Source: Pomphorhynchus laevis (taxonomy: Eukaryota; Acanthocephala; Palaeacanthocephala; Echinorhynchida; Pomphorhynchidae). Taken from it: 64,000 nucleotides of DNA. Numbering within the stretch: the first letter of the stretch is position 1; each line of letters begins with the position of its first letter. Positions 1 to 13,100 of this stretch are shown one piece after another. The notes below the pieces were generated by a model that was not told where the DNA came from, searched no databases, and was given only the letters and a program-made list of their open reading frames with translations. The position numbers were made by a program, and so were the translations under genes. The stretch covers positions 1 to 64,000 of the forward strand of contig WNNJ02000347.1 in NCBI GenBank assembly GCA_012934845.2, in the 5' to 3' direction.

Positions 1-1945
1 AGTGGTAATAAATAATTTAATTACAAAAATGGAAGCTGTAATTAAATTTAAGTTTTAATTGCAAAAACTAACATACAGCAAACGTTGTCAATACAGAAAT
101 AACAATATAATAATATAATAAATTATTATAATATAAAATTAAAATATATTATAATATAATATAACTTTTGGTGACGTATCATACATTATATTTAAATGAC
201 GTTACGTTATAAAGATGGAAATTTATTGTATGAACGCGTGTACTCTCAGCTGATAACGGGTTTACAAAATATAAAGCATTGAAAACAGAATTGAGAACAA
301 ATTAAAAATGTATTCACATGTAATTTTTATAAATAAAAAAATCTTAACGTATTATATGAAAATATAATAAACATTCACTTCTCCGCCAAATCTATTTTAG
401 AGAATAATAACATAAAGTAAATATATTCAGTTGTAATTATAAAGGAAAGAAATAAAAACTTACACTTTAACTGCTATCTTGTAAAAGTTGAGTTGTTTGT
501 AATTCTTGGCAATATTCGACATTTTCGAATTATCACCTTTGAATTATCACTTTATTCGTTAGAATTAAAGTTAATTCCAATACATATTTATACTAACTGA
601 AATTGATACTTTTAGTAACTCTCAAAAAAGGAGCATTAATTATGAATCCAAATGTTTAAGATATAATTGAAGTTCAATTTTAAATTTATTTTTGTTTCAG
701 TGCTATAAAAATTAGTAGATTTGATTAACATGGCAAAACTATACAAAAAACAGTGCCAAAATTGTACAAAAGTTCAAAACCTATTGTCATTTGTAAAATT
801 ACGATAGAACATTAATAAATATTCATGCTAAATATTATATTAATAGTTTTCTATAAAATCTACTAGTATAATAGTTTGCTATTTAGATATCTTATAAAAG
901 AAAAAGCGACCCGCAGAAGCAAGAACTTTTCAATTGCATTTACGTTTTATCGTGAAACGAATTTTTCTGAAATAAGTGTTTGTAATATTTATACATGAAA
1001 AGTCAGAATACCCTTTATTATATACGAGGTAGAGGTTATCGTTTTGCAAGCTCGTAAATACCTATTTAGCAATATTAGCGTTAAAATTACCGCTGTGCTT
1101 TTAAAGAAAATGACAGGTACGAAGTTTGTTTATTGAGAATACACTTTTAAATATTAATCGTAAAATTCTCCTGCATCGAAATGTTTCAATTCCGTAATCA
1201 ATAATTTTCCGTTTTTTATAGCTAACCTCTTAAATTGGTACGATTTAAGTTGTTTATCATATCATGATTCATTGTGTCATTTAAAGAGACTGTTAGCGTA
1301 TGTTATATCATTAACCCTACATTAATTGATAAAATATTAGACGCTTACAAATATGACGTAGCAAATTGCTAAACAATCTGTTATGAACCAATTAGCTCGA
1401 CAACGCATATTACTTTCTAGTAATATACCTGGTTGTCATGAAATGATAGGCATACATAATCCCAATTTCGACAATAACATTAATAGAGCAATGGCTCACA
1501 AAACACATGAATACATTCGTTGTTCCACTTATGCAAACAGCAAATTAAACGTTTTATTTGCGTCCATTGCACCTTTGTAATATAAACGTAAAATTTGGTA
1601 TAAAAAAGCAAATTCTTTAACAATCAGTTCCGCTATTATTACATGTCTTACCTATGATTAAGCTTAAAAATATACATGCATTTGAAGATGTCGAAAAACT
1701 TTATAGTCAATCTAAAAATGTTTTTTTACTCTTAACTGAGTTTGCAAATTATGCAAATGACGTGTCATTGTACTGGAAACATGTTCATTAAAACTGAGTT
1801 TTTAAATGATAATTTTCCACATTACGTATTTACTAACAGACAATGTTGACTTCTTATTGCAATGACGTGGCGATATCTAAAACATGAACTGTTTAGATGG
1901 TCACCAACATGACGTATACTTCTTACTGCAATGACGTGGCAAAAT
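1..1945 (+). repeat. Left arm of a large inverted duplication
   Basis: Position i in this arm is complementary to position 6452-i at both ends and at every place checked (1 with 6451, 1383-1580 with 4872-5069, 1941-1945 with 4507-4511). The arms therefore have the same length, with no net indels. One substitution was noticed, in the inner subrepeat near 1912. The outer end may lie outside the window, since the first base already pairs. This high identity implies a recent duplication or ongoing conversion between arms. The inner end lies inside a ~70-bp tandem array. The arm contains a candidate first exon of a host gene, so it looks like an inverted segmental duplication rather than transposon termini. 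Confidence 0.93.
466..522 (-). CDS. Duplicate first exon of a small unrecognised gene (leftward copy, partial)
   Basis: This is the mirror copy of the exon at 5930-5986. It encodes 19 residues starting MSNIAKNYKQLNF and is followed by a GTGTAAG donor. It reads outward to the left, so any downstream exons would lie beyond the window edge. If the exon is real, the inverted duplication has copied the 5' region and first exon of the gene on both arms. Whether this copy is still joined to downstream exons cannot be seen. Confidence 0.35.
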
Positions 1946-2165
1946 CTTAGTCATGGACAATATTGATAATCAATAACATACAACGTAGTCATCTTCTTTC
2001 AATGACGTGGTAATATCGGAAACCTGAACAATTAAAATGATCTCTAACAGAAGACTTTGGTTTCTTACTGTAATGAGATGCGGATATCTCAAGCATGATC
2101 TATTTTAATATTTACTATCAGATGACGTTTTTACTAGAATGACGTAGGAATATCTTAAACATGAA
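1740..2165 (+). repeat. ~70-bp degenerate tandem repeat with TGACGTGG motif
   Basis: About six units spaced roughly 70 bp apart share the pattern TTACTGCAATGACGTGG, then an ATATC-like block and CATGAAC. The motifs lie near 1757, 1861, 1930, 2001, 2072 and 2140. Only the outer units are mirrored in the right arm (about 4508-4700), so the inverted homology stops in mid-array. Most units carry a TGACGT core, which resembles a CRE/bZIP half-site. No function can be assigned. Confidence 0.7.
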
Positions 2166-2189
2166 CCATTTACATAAAAAATTATATCA

Positions 2190-4372
2190 TTTATATGCTC
2201 CGTCTTCCCCAGGACGTTACTCGATTCCTATTAAAGCACATTTGCTCCCGCTTTACTACGTACCTTACCCCACCTCACTCCTCTTTATCTCAAGGTCTTT
2301 TAACCTTAGTTATATGCTCCTTAATATCCTCCCTTCTACTCAACTGTTCTTGTCCAGACCTGTCTTGTTTAGTACCTTCACTCTGTAAGAACGGTAAACG
2401 CCTCAGTCTAGCCAATATCTACATTCGTCCAGGGGAGATTCACAAGAACCGTTACCTCCTGATTAGGATTGATGATAGAGGCTATGACATGGTACTTGGT
2501 GACTTCAACACCAAAACTGGTCGTTGGATTAATGCAGCACTCCGCAGAGCAAGGAACGGTTGTCTTATTCAGACAACCACCATCTCCCACATTTCATTGC
2601 ACATCAACGAATTCACTTCTCGACTTATTACTGATCCATGAGAGGTGGTTGTAAGAGCCCCACTGTACGGAGCAGTCGCGACAACATCTGTCTACCTCTT
2701 ATGAGCTGATTCGCTGGCGGACAGAAGAGGATACGATGCTTCGAATGAGATTCCACTTTGTTCCAATCAGAGTAACTTTCTTTCAGGCAGCTATCCAACG
2801 CTTCCCTCGAATTGTTAATGAGAGTTTAACTGAATTTAATTCCTACCTCTCTTCGCAAGCTACCACGATGCTTTCGACAATCTATAAATGTCGTATCTAC
2901 AGTCTCACTCTGACAAAACTCAAGACCTTAGCGTATATGCTTCGTCTCACCAATCTCTCTGCTTATGCCAGACAAGTTCTCTCGAAAGAATATTGGAGCA
3001 CTAGATATAGGTTCTAACTGGATAAGGATAGGGCGAGCACTGCTTCCTTAGTCCAGCCTAGTCTTCCTTTTGAAAGATATTCAAGAAGGAGAAGTTTGTC
3101 TGTTGGAGGGATAGACATTGGGCTGAATTGAAAACATAGGTCTTGACAAAGTTTCGGAGGAGTCACCATCCCTACATAATTATGGAGCGACTCAATCACA
3201 TCAGCCACTACTACCTTGGGAAGACTTTAAAAGTAGGGATCTATCTGTTGCAGATATCCTTAACTCCTGAGCACCTCTTCCGGGCACCTCCAAATGCGTC
3301 GCTCCACTCTCTTCTCGTGTCTGCCAGCTTTTGTCAACCGATCAAAGAAGAGAAGTGGCTGCAACTATGCTATTAGCCGCCCAATCCGATGTGGCTGCAT
3401 TTGAACGCATCTCCATTCCCTTTGTTATCTCTTCTCTAAGGTCCATTGGGTTGGTTGCGAGAATTGTTAACAGGTTGGAGATTCTACTGTACACCAAGCG
3501 ATTTTATTATGAAAACGACTCTGATGCGCGTCAGTTTTACCCTATTACGGGTTTGCCCCAAGGATCCCCTCTTTCTCCTATCTTATTTCTTGCTGTTTCC
3601 ATAAAACTCTTAAAATTATTTAAACGCGAACAACGTTTAGTTGTATATGCTGATCATTCCACAGCCGTGTTCTCTGGACGCAGGTGCAAAGATGTAGTCT
3701 CGGACATCAGTCGTTTCTTTTTAAGACTAAAAGACAAGTTACAAAGTCCAATCTTATTTTAAACTACACTTAATCGCAGGTAATTGTCTTTCATGACGCC
3801 CTGAAACAAAGCAAAAACTAAAGAGATTAGCACTCCCTGCACTCTCCTACATTTTAACTAATCAACCGCTCCCCGTCTTCACGAGTTGAGTAGAATACCC
3901 AGGGTTCACCGTTACGGTGAACTGGTCAGCGAAAGCCGACCTTGATAAACTTAGCGAATTCGGAAGAGAATTAGGTGCGCCCTGAAACAGGCCCAGCATC
4001 TGTCATTGAAAGGGAAAACTCAGGTGCGCGTCTAAGGCATTTGGGCTATCTCGGGATTAGACTTCTACTCTAACGGAGGTCCCAACGAGCAAAGGCTGAG
4101 GTTTCTTAAGCTGCTAATCTCGCGTTTAACCAACATAGTCCGGTAAGATTAGACTCTTCAGTGTTGAAAGACCCCGGGTGGTTCAGTCGAATAGCGGCGT
4201 TTGAATTAACTGTGAGGCTCAGATCTTACGGGACCTGAGGCCGTAAAGAGGGAAGACTTTACAGTTGTTAATTACGATGAACCTCTGATTTGACTTGTCT
4301 TTTTAAATGACATTGACATTATTTATTAACTCTACTCGATGTATCATTTTATTAAGAAAATCTTTATTATTA
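2190..4372 (+). mobile_element. Decayed R1/Jockey-like LINE, 5'-truncated
   Basis: This shares sequence with the copies at 52.8 and 54.2 kb. In order it shows an endonuclease piece (LANIYIRPG and the EEP motif GDFN near 2495-2520), a reverse transcriptase piece with GLPQGSPLSPILFL near 3550-3590, a YAD catalytic region whose second Asp is changed (YADHSTAVF, about 3645-3675), and a C-terminal region. It ends in AAAATCTTTATTATTATA, like the other copies. Several frame breaks and stops make it a non-autonomous fossil. It fills most of the spacer between the inverted arms. Confidence 0.85.
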
Positions 4373-4506
4373 TATTTTAAATTAGCTAAATCATCGGCAT
4401 TCTAAATCGGAGTTCTACATCATCATTGTATGTATGGATGCATTGATCCATGGTACAAATGGGCAATATTGTGAATAATAATGAAAATTAAAAAGCATGC
4501 ATTATT
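4373..4506. other. Spacer between LINE tail and right inverted arm
   Basis: This short AT-rich segment contains no ORF or repeat that I recognise. It is the non-mirrored remainder of the spacer, and the right arm starts at 4507. Confidence 0.5.
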
Positions 4507-6451
4507 ATTTTGCCACGTCATTGCAGTAAGAAGTATACGTCATGTTTGTGACCATCTAAACAGTTCATGTTTTAGATATCGCCACGTCATTGCAATAAGA
4601 AGTCAACATTGTCTGTTAGTAAATACGTAATGTGGAAAATTATCATTTAAAAACTCAGTTTTAATGAACATGTTTCCAGTACAATGACACGTCATTTGCA
4701 TAATTTGCAAACTCAGTTAAGAGTAAAAAAACATTTTTAGATTGACTATAAAGTTTTTCGACATCTTCAAATGCATGTATATTTTTAAGCTTAATCATAG
4801 GTAAGACATGTAATAATAGCGGAACTGATTGTTAAAGAATTTGCTTTTTTATACCAAATTTTACGTTTATATTACAAAGGTGCAATGGACGCAAATAAAA
4901 CGTTTAATTTGCTGTTTGCATAAGTGGAACAACGAATGTATTCATGTGTTTTGTGAGCCATTGCTCTATTAATGTTATTGTCGAAATTGGGATTATGTAT
5001 GCCTATCATTTCATGACAACCAGGTATATTACTAGAAAGTAATATGCGTTGTCGAGCTAATTGGTTCATAACAGATTGTTTAGCAATTTGCTACGTCATA
5101 TTTGTAAGCGTCTAATATTTTATCAATTAATGTAGGGTTAATGATATAACATACGCTAACAGTCTCTTTAAATGACACAATGAATCATGATATGATAAAC
5201 AACTTAAATCGTACCAATTTAAGAGGTTAGCTATAAAAAACGGAAAATTATTGATTACGGAATTGAAACATTTCGATGCAGGAGAATTTTACGATTAATA
5301 TTTAAAAGTGTATTCTCAATAAACAAACTTCGTACCTGTCATTTTCTTTAAAAGCACAGCGGTAATTTTAACGCTAATATTGCTAAATAGGTATTTACGA
5401 GCTTGCAAAACGATAACCTCTACCTCGTATATAATAAAGGGTATTCTGACTTTTCATGTATAAATATTACAAACACTTATTTCAGAAAAATTCGTTTCAC
5501 GATAAAACGTAAATGCAATTGAAAAGTTCTTGCTTCTGCGGGTCGCTTTTTCTTTTATAAGATATCTAAATAGCAAACTATTATACTAGTAGATTTTATA
5601 GAAAACTATTAATATAATATTTAGCATGAATATTTATTAATGTTCTATCGTAATTTTACAAATGACAATAGGTTTTGAACTTTTGTACAATTTTGGCACT
5701 GTTTTTTGTATAGTTTTGCCATGTTAATCAAATCTACTAATTTTTATAGCACTGAAACAAAAATAAATTTAAAATTGAACTTCAATTATATCTTAAACAT
5801 TTGGATTCATAATTAATGCTCCTTTTTTGAGAGTTACTAAAAGTATCAATTTCAGTTAGTATAAATATGTATTGGAATTAACTTTAATTCTAACGAATAA
5901 AGTGATAATTCAAAGGTGATAATTCGAAAATGTCGAATATTGCCAAGAATTACAAACAACTCAACTTTTACAAGATAGCAGTTAAAGTGTAAGTTTTTAT
6001 TTCTTTCCTTTATAATTACAACTGAATATATTTACTTTATGTTATTATTCTCTAAAATAGATTTGGCGGAGAAGTGAATGTTTATTATATTTTCATATAA
6101 TACGTTAAGATTTTTTTATTTATAAAAATTACATGTGAATACATTTTTAATTTGTTCTCAATTCTGTTTTCAATGCTTTATATTTTGTAAACCCGTTATC
6201 AGCTGAGAGTACACGCGTTCATACAATAAATTTCCATCTTTATAACGTAACGTCATTTAAATATAATGTATGATACGTCACCAAAAGTTATATTATATTA
6301 TAATATATTTTAATTTTATATTATAATAATTTATTATATTATTATATTGTTATTTCTGTATTGACAACGTTTGCTGTATGTTAGTTTTTGCAATTAAAAC
6401 TTAAATTTAATTACAGCTTCCATTTTTGTAATTAAATTATTTATTACCACT
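4507..6451 (-). repeat. Right arm of the large inverted duplication
   Basis: This is the reverse complement of 1-1945, with the arms separated by about 2.56 kb. Homology ends at 6451 because the mirrored position is the window edge, so the true arm may be longer. The arm holds the 65-residue ORF at 4872-5069 (mirrored at 1383-1580), which has no recognisable domain, and the candidate exon 5930-5986 read outward to the right. Confidence 0.93.
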
Positions 6452-7115
6452 CTTGCCTCTTAAGAAAATGTTAAGATATATCGCATCGGAACAACATGTA
6501 ATATTTTATTCGTAATATATATTATTATATTGATATTGTTAGTAAATGAGGAAAAACTTTAATTTTAATGAACTACTTAATTTTTATATATTTCAAATTT
6601 CATAAAACGTTTTACATATTAGATAGACAATTTTTTATTGTAACAACTGAGAATTATTACATTTAATAAATTCTTCTATTACAGTCTATTCGTAGGTTTT
6701 CATTTGTAGGAGTCTTTAAACTTTTTACCTGTAAGATTTTGTATGTTTTCATTTTTGCAAGTGTTATTAGACTTCACTAAACATGTTTTACTAAAATTAA
6801 TGACTTTTCCATAATATTCTAAATTGCACTTTTGTTGTATTGATTTGAGTAAGTAGAATGATTTAAATGTATCGATTTTTCGTTTTATTCGCATTCATTA
6901 TGTCATTTACATAAAATATTTGCAACTATGATTTTTAAGGGTTTTAATGGACTTGGAATTAACCGTGTTGATGTTCCTCGAGAGTATAAGCAACTTAGAA
7001 AAGACAATCACCTGAAGGTATAAAGAAACAATTGAAGGCTTTAATACTGCGTTTTTATAAAAGCTATATTTATATCTTTTAGGCTGTTCTTGAAAATGTA
7101 AGAACGTATGATTAG
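5930..7115 (+). CDS. Small three-exon gene of unknown function (about 55 aa)
   Basis: The proposed exons are 5930-5986 (donor GTGTAAG), 6940-7017 (acceptor TTTTTAAG, donor GTATAAAG) and 7083-7115 (acceptor TATCTTTTAG), ending at TAG. All joins are phase 0 and open. The product starts MSNIAKNYKQLNFYKIAVK, continues GFNGLGINRVDVPREYK and ends KAVLENVRTYD. It is basic, has no obvious membrane segment, and I do not recognise the family. An AATAAA signal lies 61 bp after the stop, which supports a real 3' end. Exon 1 lies within the inverted duplication and exons 2-3 outside it. A shorter start, ATG at 6928 reading MIFKGFNG, is an alternative that does not need exon 1. The competing donor GTAAGT at 5989 would give an early stop. 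Confidence 0.45.
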
Positions 7116-7175
7116 AGGCTGGTACCAGCGTTTGACTAACACATAACGCAGTAAATGTAGGTAATTTGTTAGTTC

Positions 7176-7181
7176 AATAAA
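7176..7181 (+). promoter_or_regulatory. Polyadenylation signal AATAAA
   Basis: A canonical hexamer lies 61 bp downstream of the TAG at 7113-7115, at a suitable distance to end the small gene's transcript. Confidence 0.5.
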
Positions 7182-7385
7182 ATTTCACTAAACTATTGTT
7201 TACTCCTAAATTATTTTCGAATAATCAAAAAAGTCGATTTTTAGTCAAGCTTCTAGTGTTTGTGTTGTGTACTTTTTCAATGAAGTAACGCTTTTATATT
7301 GTTAAAGTATATAATGTGCTAATTTATTTTAAATGTTGTATTTTATGATAAAACTTAGTTATTACTTTAAAATACAGCAATTGCT

Positions 7386-7541
7386 ATAATATTGATTCGC
7401 TATTCTTATAATTCTCGCTTTACTGACTGATACAATTAGCTAGGCGTATTATATCTGAAAATCATAATATTGATTCGCTATTCTTATAATTCTCGCTTTA
7501 CTGACTGATACAATGAGCTAGGCGTATTATATCTCAAAATC
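7386..7541 (+). repeat. Two-copy 78-bp tandem duplication
   Basis: Two adjacent units begin ATAATATTGATTCGCTATTC and differ at only a few bases. The rest of 7182-8164 is AT-rich sequence in which I see nothing else. Confidence 0.85.
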
Positions 7542-8164
7542 GCTATGGCATCATTTACACAAATCGGTGTAGCTAGTACCATATAATTTACAAACTCGAC
7601 ACGACCTTCTTAATATGACGACGAAGTCACAGAACTACGATAGATCGTTTAAATCACAGATTACGTTCAATAAGTAAAATATTTAAAGACAATGATTGAT
7701 TATTTGTAATTTTGATATATAAATATTTTGTAATACATTAGTTTAAATATAAACATTTAATTTGTAACACTTGCCAATTAATAAAAGATAGTTGAGACAT
7801 CGTCAAAATGATTAATGAATTTTAACAATGTCAAATTTAATGGAAATAGATAAAGTATTTAATTTATTAATTTTTCAAAAAACAGTTTTTCAATATTTTT
7901 TTTAAATATATTATATTTGTAAAATTAATTTACATCAATAAATGTTATTTTGTCACTTATCTTTCATCTGTGTAGATTGTATTAATGGTAAATTGTCATA
8001 GTCTTACTTTATATGCTTTCTTACTTTGTAGGCGCTTACTCAATAGAATTTTCTTTGTTGTATAACTTAATTCATAGTTGCTCATAATGATATGTATATA
8101 ACATTGTATATATTAAAATTAGCTGGATATTACATTAATAACAATTACTTGGTCAATTTATTGA

Positions 8165-8995
8165 TTTCAATAAACTTAACAAAATAAAATGTGTTCTACA
8201 CGATTTTAAAATATTACAAATTAATTTCTGCTTTAAATTTTTTAATCAAAATAATAAATTATGTTGCTTTAAAAAACTTAATGTTTAGATAGAGCATCTT
8301 CTTTTACCTTGTGCCTAGATATATACTTTATTTATCATCAATATCGGTTTTATTAAGAATAAGGCTATCTGGATAAATTTGTTCGCTTATTGAATAAAAT
8401 ATATTAGACTTAAATACACAAATATCATCAATGTATCGAAACATATATTTCATATCTTTATATAATTTAGATTTATTTTATATACAGTTATGAACAAATT
8501 CATATTATATAAACTTTAAAAGTAAGTCGTCTATAATTGTGCTACTAATTTTTCCTATTGGAAAACCTTTAATTTGTCTAAATATAGATGTCTTAACTTT
8601 TAAATAATTTGGATTTATCAAAATATTTTATGATTCTATAAATTCAATTTTATCCATATATTTCTATTTGCTTGAGAGTTTAATTTTGTTAGATAGGCGT
8701 TCTTATTATTATAACATATATATGTATATCTATTTCCAAATATAAGGTTAATTAATTTTTCTAATGCATTTTTAATATCGTTTTTATTTAAATTTATATA
8801 AAGCGTACTAAAATCGTAAGAATAAAGAATTTTCCAAATTTATTCCAAATAAAATTTAACAAAATAAAATATGTTCTACATGATTTTGAAATATATAAGA
8901 AATATTTTTTTCTTTACAAATAATTTTTTAATTCAAATAATAAACTATTTTGCTTCAAAGAACTTACTGTTTAGATAGAGCATCATCTTATTTTG
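8165..8995 (-). mobile_element. Penelope-like element fragment flanked by direct repeats
   Basis: The minus strand of about 8320-8840 matches the reverse transcriptase region of the copy at 17.7-18.7 kb, including the segment before and after the G-P-M-G-like motif and the region encoding a Y-x-D-D-like site. Frames are broken. It is flanked by related ~150-bp direct repeats (about 8165-8315 and 8850-8990, both containing AAACTT then GTTTAGATAGAGCATC). This recalls the pseudo-LTR arrangement known for Penelope-like elements. Confidence 0.6.
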
Positions 8996-11900
8996 TTGAT
9001 GAAACAAATTTATAAATTAACGATGATATACGCTGATGATAAGTTAAAGGTAATGTAAACTGATTTATTTAGTTTCTATTTTAATTTAGTTAATGACACT
9101 GCATTATGTTGCTCTCGTTAACGGAAGCTCAACATGAATTTTCTTGATGTTATGAAATTAGTAAACCAATGTATATTCATCACTTACATTCTGGGTGATA
9201 CACTAACTTTTCTATTTAATATTTTAATAGAGTATTTTTATGAACTATTTTTTAAAAGTGTTTTTAAATGTGTTTTAATGCACTCGGTATTAAGATTTTT
9301 AATGCAATTGTACCTAGATTTTATAAACAATTTTGAATAATATTTATTAAAAATAATTAAAGAAGTTATCACTTCGTTTACATTTAAGAAATGCTAGTTT
9401 AATATTCTACATTAATATTTACTGATTGCCGATTCAAGTAGGACTTTTATACTGCTGCCTGATTGTTTTGCTTATTTTTGTGAATGGGTTAATTATGTCG
9501 CGTAGATAAAAATAAATCACGTTTTATATCCATACATGTACTTTATGTGAATGGCCTTGGCTGCAATGTGAAAACTAAAATGAAGGAATTTAAATACTCT
9601 TTTAGCGAATAAGGCGACGCATGCTGGATTAAAAATGTAATTTGCTAATATTAAATTGTCTTCTATTTTAATATTTTTAAGCTAAATATGCCGTTTTGTT
9701 TAACAACGATCGTTTTGATTTTAAAACGCACATGTCTTCGAGTTACACTTGTGATCGACGATTTGCAGAAAAAGCAATTTTCTGCAACTATTTATCTTGA
9801 AAAAAATATTAAAATTAATCATAAATTTGATTATATATCATTTAAAATAAATTAGATTTTGATAAGCGATTGAAAATTTATTTATTTGAGCATTTGTCAT
9901 TTATTAATTTTATGAATATAGCTAGTTTTAGTCGACTTTTTTAAAAATAAATAGAATTTTAAAGGAAATAGCATTTAAAAAATATATATATTTAAACCAT
10001 TTTTAATTTCATAATTTAAACATTAATTTTCAATACTATTTGATAGTATTAGAAGATTTTATAATCAATCACTATTTTTGATATACATTTTATTAGAAGT
10101 CTTCTATTTCACATTTTTAACTAAACTTTGAAAGATCTTATTAAATATACCGTTCGCTTAAAATTAATCTACAAAGTAAATTTTCAAATTTTGCTTTGTT
10201 CATCAGTCAATACATTAAACGATTGCGTAATCTTTCAATTAATTAACTTAAGTGATATAAAATCTATCAAATATTTGTCTGTTGGCTATACTCGATTTTA
10301 ATTTGTCTTTATTCATACGAATGTAATTGCGCAATACGTATGCCGGTTGAATTGACTATTTTGACTGACAATTATCTTTTTAAACTAGAGCGAACGAATA
10401 TCCACGAGAATTGTGTTATTAACTGTTCACTAGATAATTCTTGAACAACACAGTATACATACACCTGGTAAGCAAAAACTTCACAATTTTATTTCTCTTT
10501 ATTTAAAGGCTTACCCAAACATTTTTCCAATTGTAAATACACGAGCTTTTATTTAAAAACAATGATTTTCAAAAACTGAAATTTCCACACTATATTGTGT
10601 TATTACAGTGCATTATTGCTCACATACTTAAAGGTATTTGTGTCTTAAAAGTATAATATCTTAACATGAATAATTAACTATATTTAATAAATAATCACCG
10701 TTTTTTCGAGATAAATTTATAAGACACAACATGGCATATAATACAAACATACTATGAAAGGTTATGTAAACCCACATTCCTTTGAAGGAATATTAAACCG
10801 TTAGTATACACTTAATAGCAAATAAGATATTTATAAATTACAATTTAGTGAAATTACAGTTTAGCATTTATTAGAAAGTTGTACACATGACATATTAATC
10901 TTTAATTGAATATATTTAATTAAATCAAATGTCATTCATGTAATTCGCACTTATGAAATAGATAAATTCTGTATCTTAATCAAAATTTATTAAGAAGCAT
11001 TATTGAACAATATTTGCACTTCTATTCGATATTCTATTAAACGTTTTTTAGATGAAACAAATTGAATAAGAAAAAAAATAAAATTTTAAATGTGTATTTA
11101 AAATAATACATACGAAATAACAATATCGAATTTATAATGTCCTTGCAAAACTTCTTTAACTTATAAAAAATTTAATTGCTTTCCAGCGAGTTTCAGTATG
11201 TACATGTCTAAGCGTATAATCGCGCTGATTAACTTCAATTTAATAATGCGCAACCTCTTTTGTTAGTTTTCAATATGAGGTAGTTATTAAATATCGTTAT
11301 GTGGGTATGTAAAATAAAATATATTCTTAAAATGTTTTTAGAATACTCTGTTTAATATTACATATGTTACACCGTTATTTTCAAATATTTATTGAGAATA
11401 CTGTCAATGAACACTATTCTTATTTGTCATAATACAGCATATAGTAAACAGAAAACAGGCACTATTTTAATAAACCGCAAAATAATGATTTCTTTTCAAT
11501 TTGAATACGGTTCATCTTGTCAATAGATGTCATTTATAATGTCTGAATAAGGCGGTACACTTTGTATTAGAAGTGCGCATGAACTGTTAAGAACTATATT
11601 TGTTTTAAAACTGTAAATGGCGCTTTCGCTGAAGCTTTGATCTTCTTAAATAGGAAACTAAAGCTATTTAATATTTTAAGTAACATAAACTTAACGAAAT
11701 TGAACAGAATTATTAGTGTAGCTAAAAAACCGCGTTTTGATAATTTTCGTCTTGTTCAACTGCAAACATTGAAATAATTGGTTTTCACATCAACATATTC
11801 TATTTTCTTCTTTAACAAAATTATTTCGTATTACTATCAAGATATTCCGATTCAAATTCATTTAAGCTGTAATTGATTATATAAGGTATGTAACTGTATG

Positions 11901-12237
11901 ATAAAGTTGACTAGTGACTCTTTATTTTGTTTAAATATCAAATAAAATATTATTCAACAGACAGGAAACAACCATTATTGTCAAATCATGATTTTTTTAA
12001 TGTAGAAACTATGCTAGTTGGTGGTACAAATTAGGATAATCTAAAATTCGGAATTTTCAAGTGTTCCTTATAAAATCGTGCATATGTGATAATTTTAAAC
12101 GAATTATTATTCTTCAATAAAATTGAATAGATAAATTCAGTTTATTTAAAGTATCGTAAATAATTACTCGATATTATGCAATGAAGATTTTTAAATCACT
12201 TATAACTAAATAATGTGAAATATTATTTTTGAAGTTG
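8996..12237. other. AT-rich region, no supported gene
   Basis: This region is low-complexity AT-rich DNA. A 68-residue ORF at 9134-9340 is hydrophobic and built from AT-rich codons. It has no splice, homology or context support and is not called. Confidence 0.6.
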
Positions 12238-13100
12238 TTATTTACATTTTATAAAATACTGCAATGGAATTTTACAACTGCTGTGTCTAGCATTACGAAA
12301 ATATGTTGATATATATAAAATGTTGTATATATTATATTTTGTTATATATTTAACAATTTTCTGTTTGATTTTATCTTTCCAGTAACCTAGTTTAAAATAT
12401 ATTTCTACTTGATTATTTAAATGAATGCAAGGAAAACTAATATCATTATATACTATGGAAAATTTTAAGATTTTATTATTTAATGTATTATATTTAATAT
12501 TATATGGTATGCATAAATGCTTATTCAAAATATATTTATTGTAAATTTATTAAGTTAATTCAAAGTTTGTTATCTAAATATTTACCTTCTTTATCATCAA
12601 TATCAGTTTTATTAAAAAGAGAGCTACTTGGATAAATTTGTTCGCTTATCGAATAAAACTTATTAGAATTTTATACACATTGATCATCAATGTATCGAAA
12701 CATACATTTTATATCTTTATATAATTTAGATTTATTTTTTAAACAGTTGTGAACAAATAAATATTCTATAAAGCTTACAAAATAAGTCAGCTATAATTGG
12801 GCTACTATTACCTCCCATTGGTGCACCTTTTATTTGTCTAAATATAGATGTCCCTACCTTTAAATAATTTTGAATTATCAAAATATTATAGTCTTCTATT
12901 AATACAATGTTATCAATATATTTTTATTTGCTTGATGGTTTAATTTTTGATAGAAAAAAGTTATAGTTATTTTAATATATATATGTATTTTTATATACTT
13001 GTATTTCATATCCAAGAATTAATTTCCATTACCTTATAATATTTGTAAAGTGTGCTTTAATTTCTTTAAAACACAATATCAAAATACTTTGCAGTTGCTG
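12238..13100 (-). mobile_element. Decayed Penelope-like element (reverse transcriptase region)
   Basis: The 96-residue ORF at 12238-12528 contains CIPYNIKYNTLNNKILKF, which matches CIPYNIKYDKLNNEILRI encoded at 18.33-18.38 kb. Sequence at 12590-12960 parallels the 8.3 kb and 17.9 kb copies. The element may extend to about 13760, where the minus strand could be its N-terminal part, but similarity there is weak. There are multiple frame breaks. Confidence 0.65.

Noticed and set aside
1-6451. Long terminal inverted repeats of a Foldback-type DNA transposon
   Set aside because: No transposase or target duplication can be seen, and the arms contain an apparent host exon whose other exons lie outside; an inverted segmental duplication fits better, though a Foldback origin is not excluded.
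9134-9340. 68-codon hydrophobic ORF
   Set aside because: It consists of AT-rich codons in featureless DNA, without splice or homology support.
10180-10290. Minus-strand CUGAUGA with a nearby GAAA
   Set aside because: The strand after CUGAUGA pairs with a site followed by AGAUU, not GAAA, and the upstream GAAA has no matching stem II.
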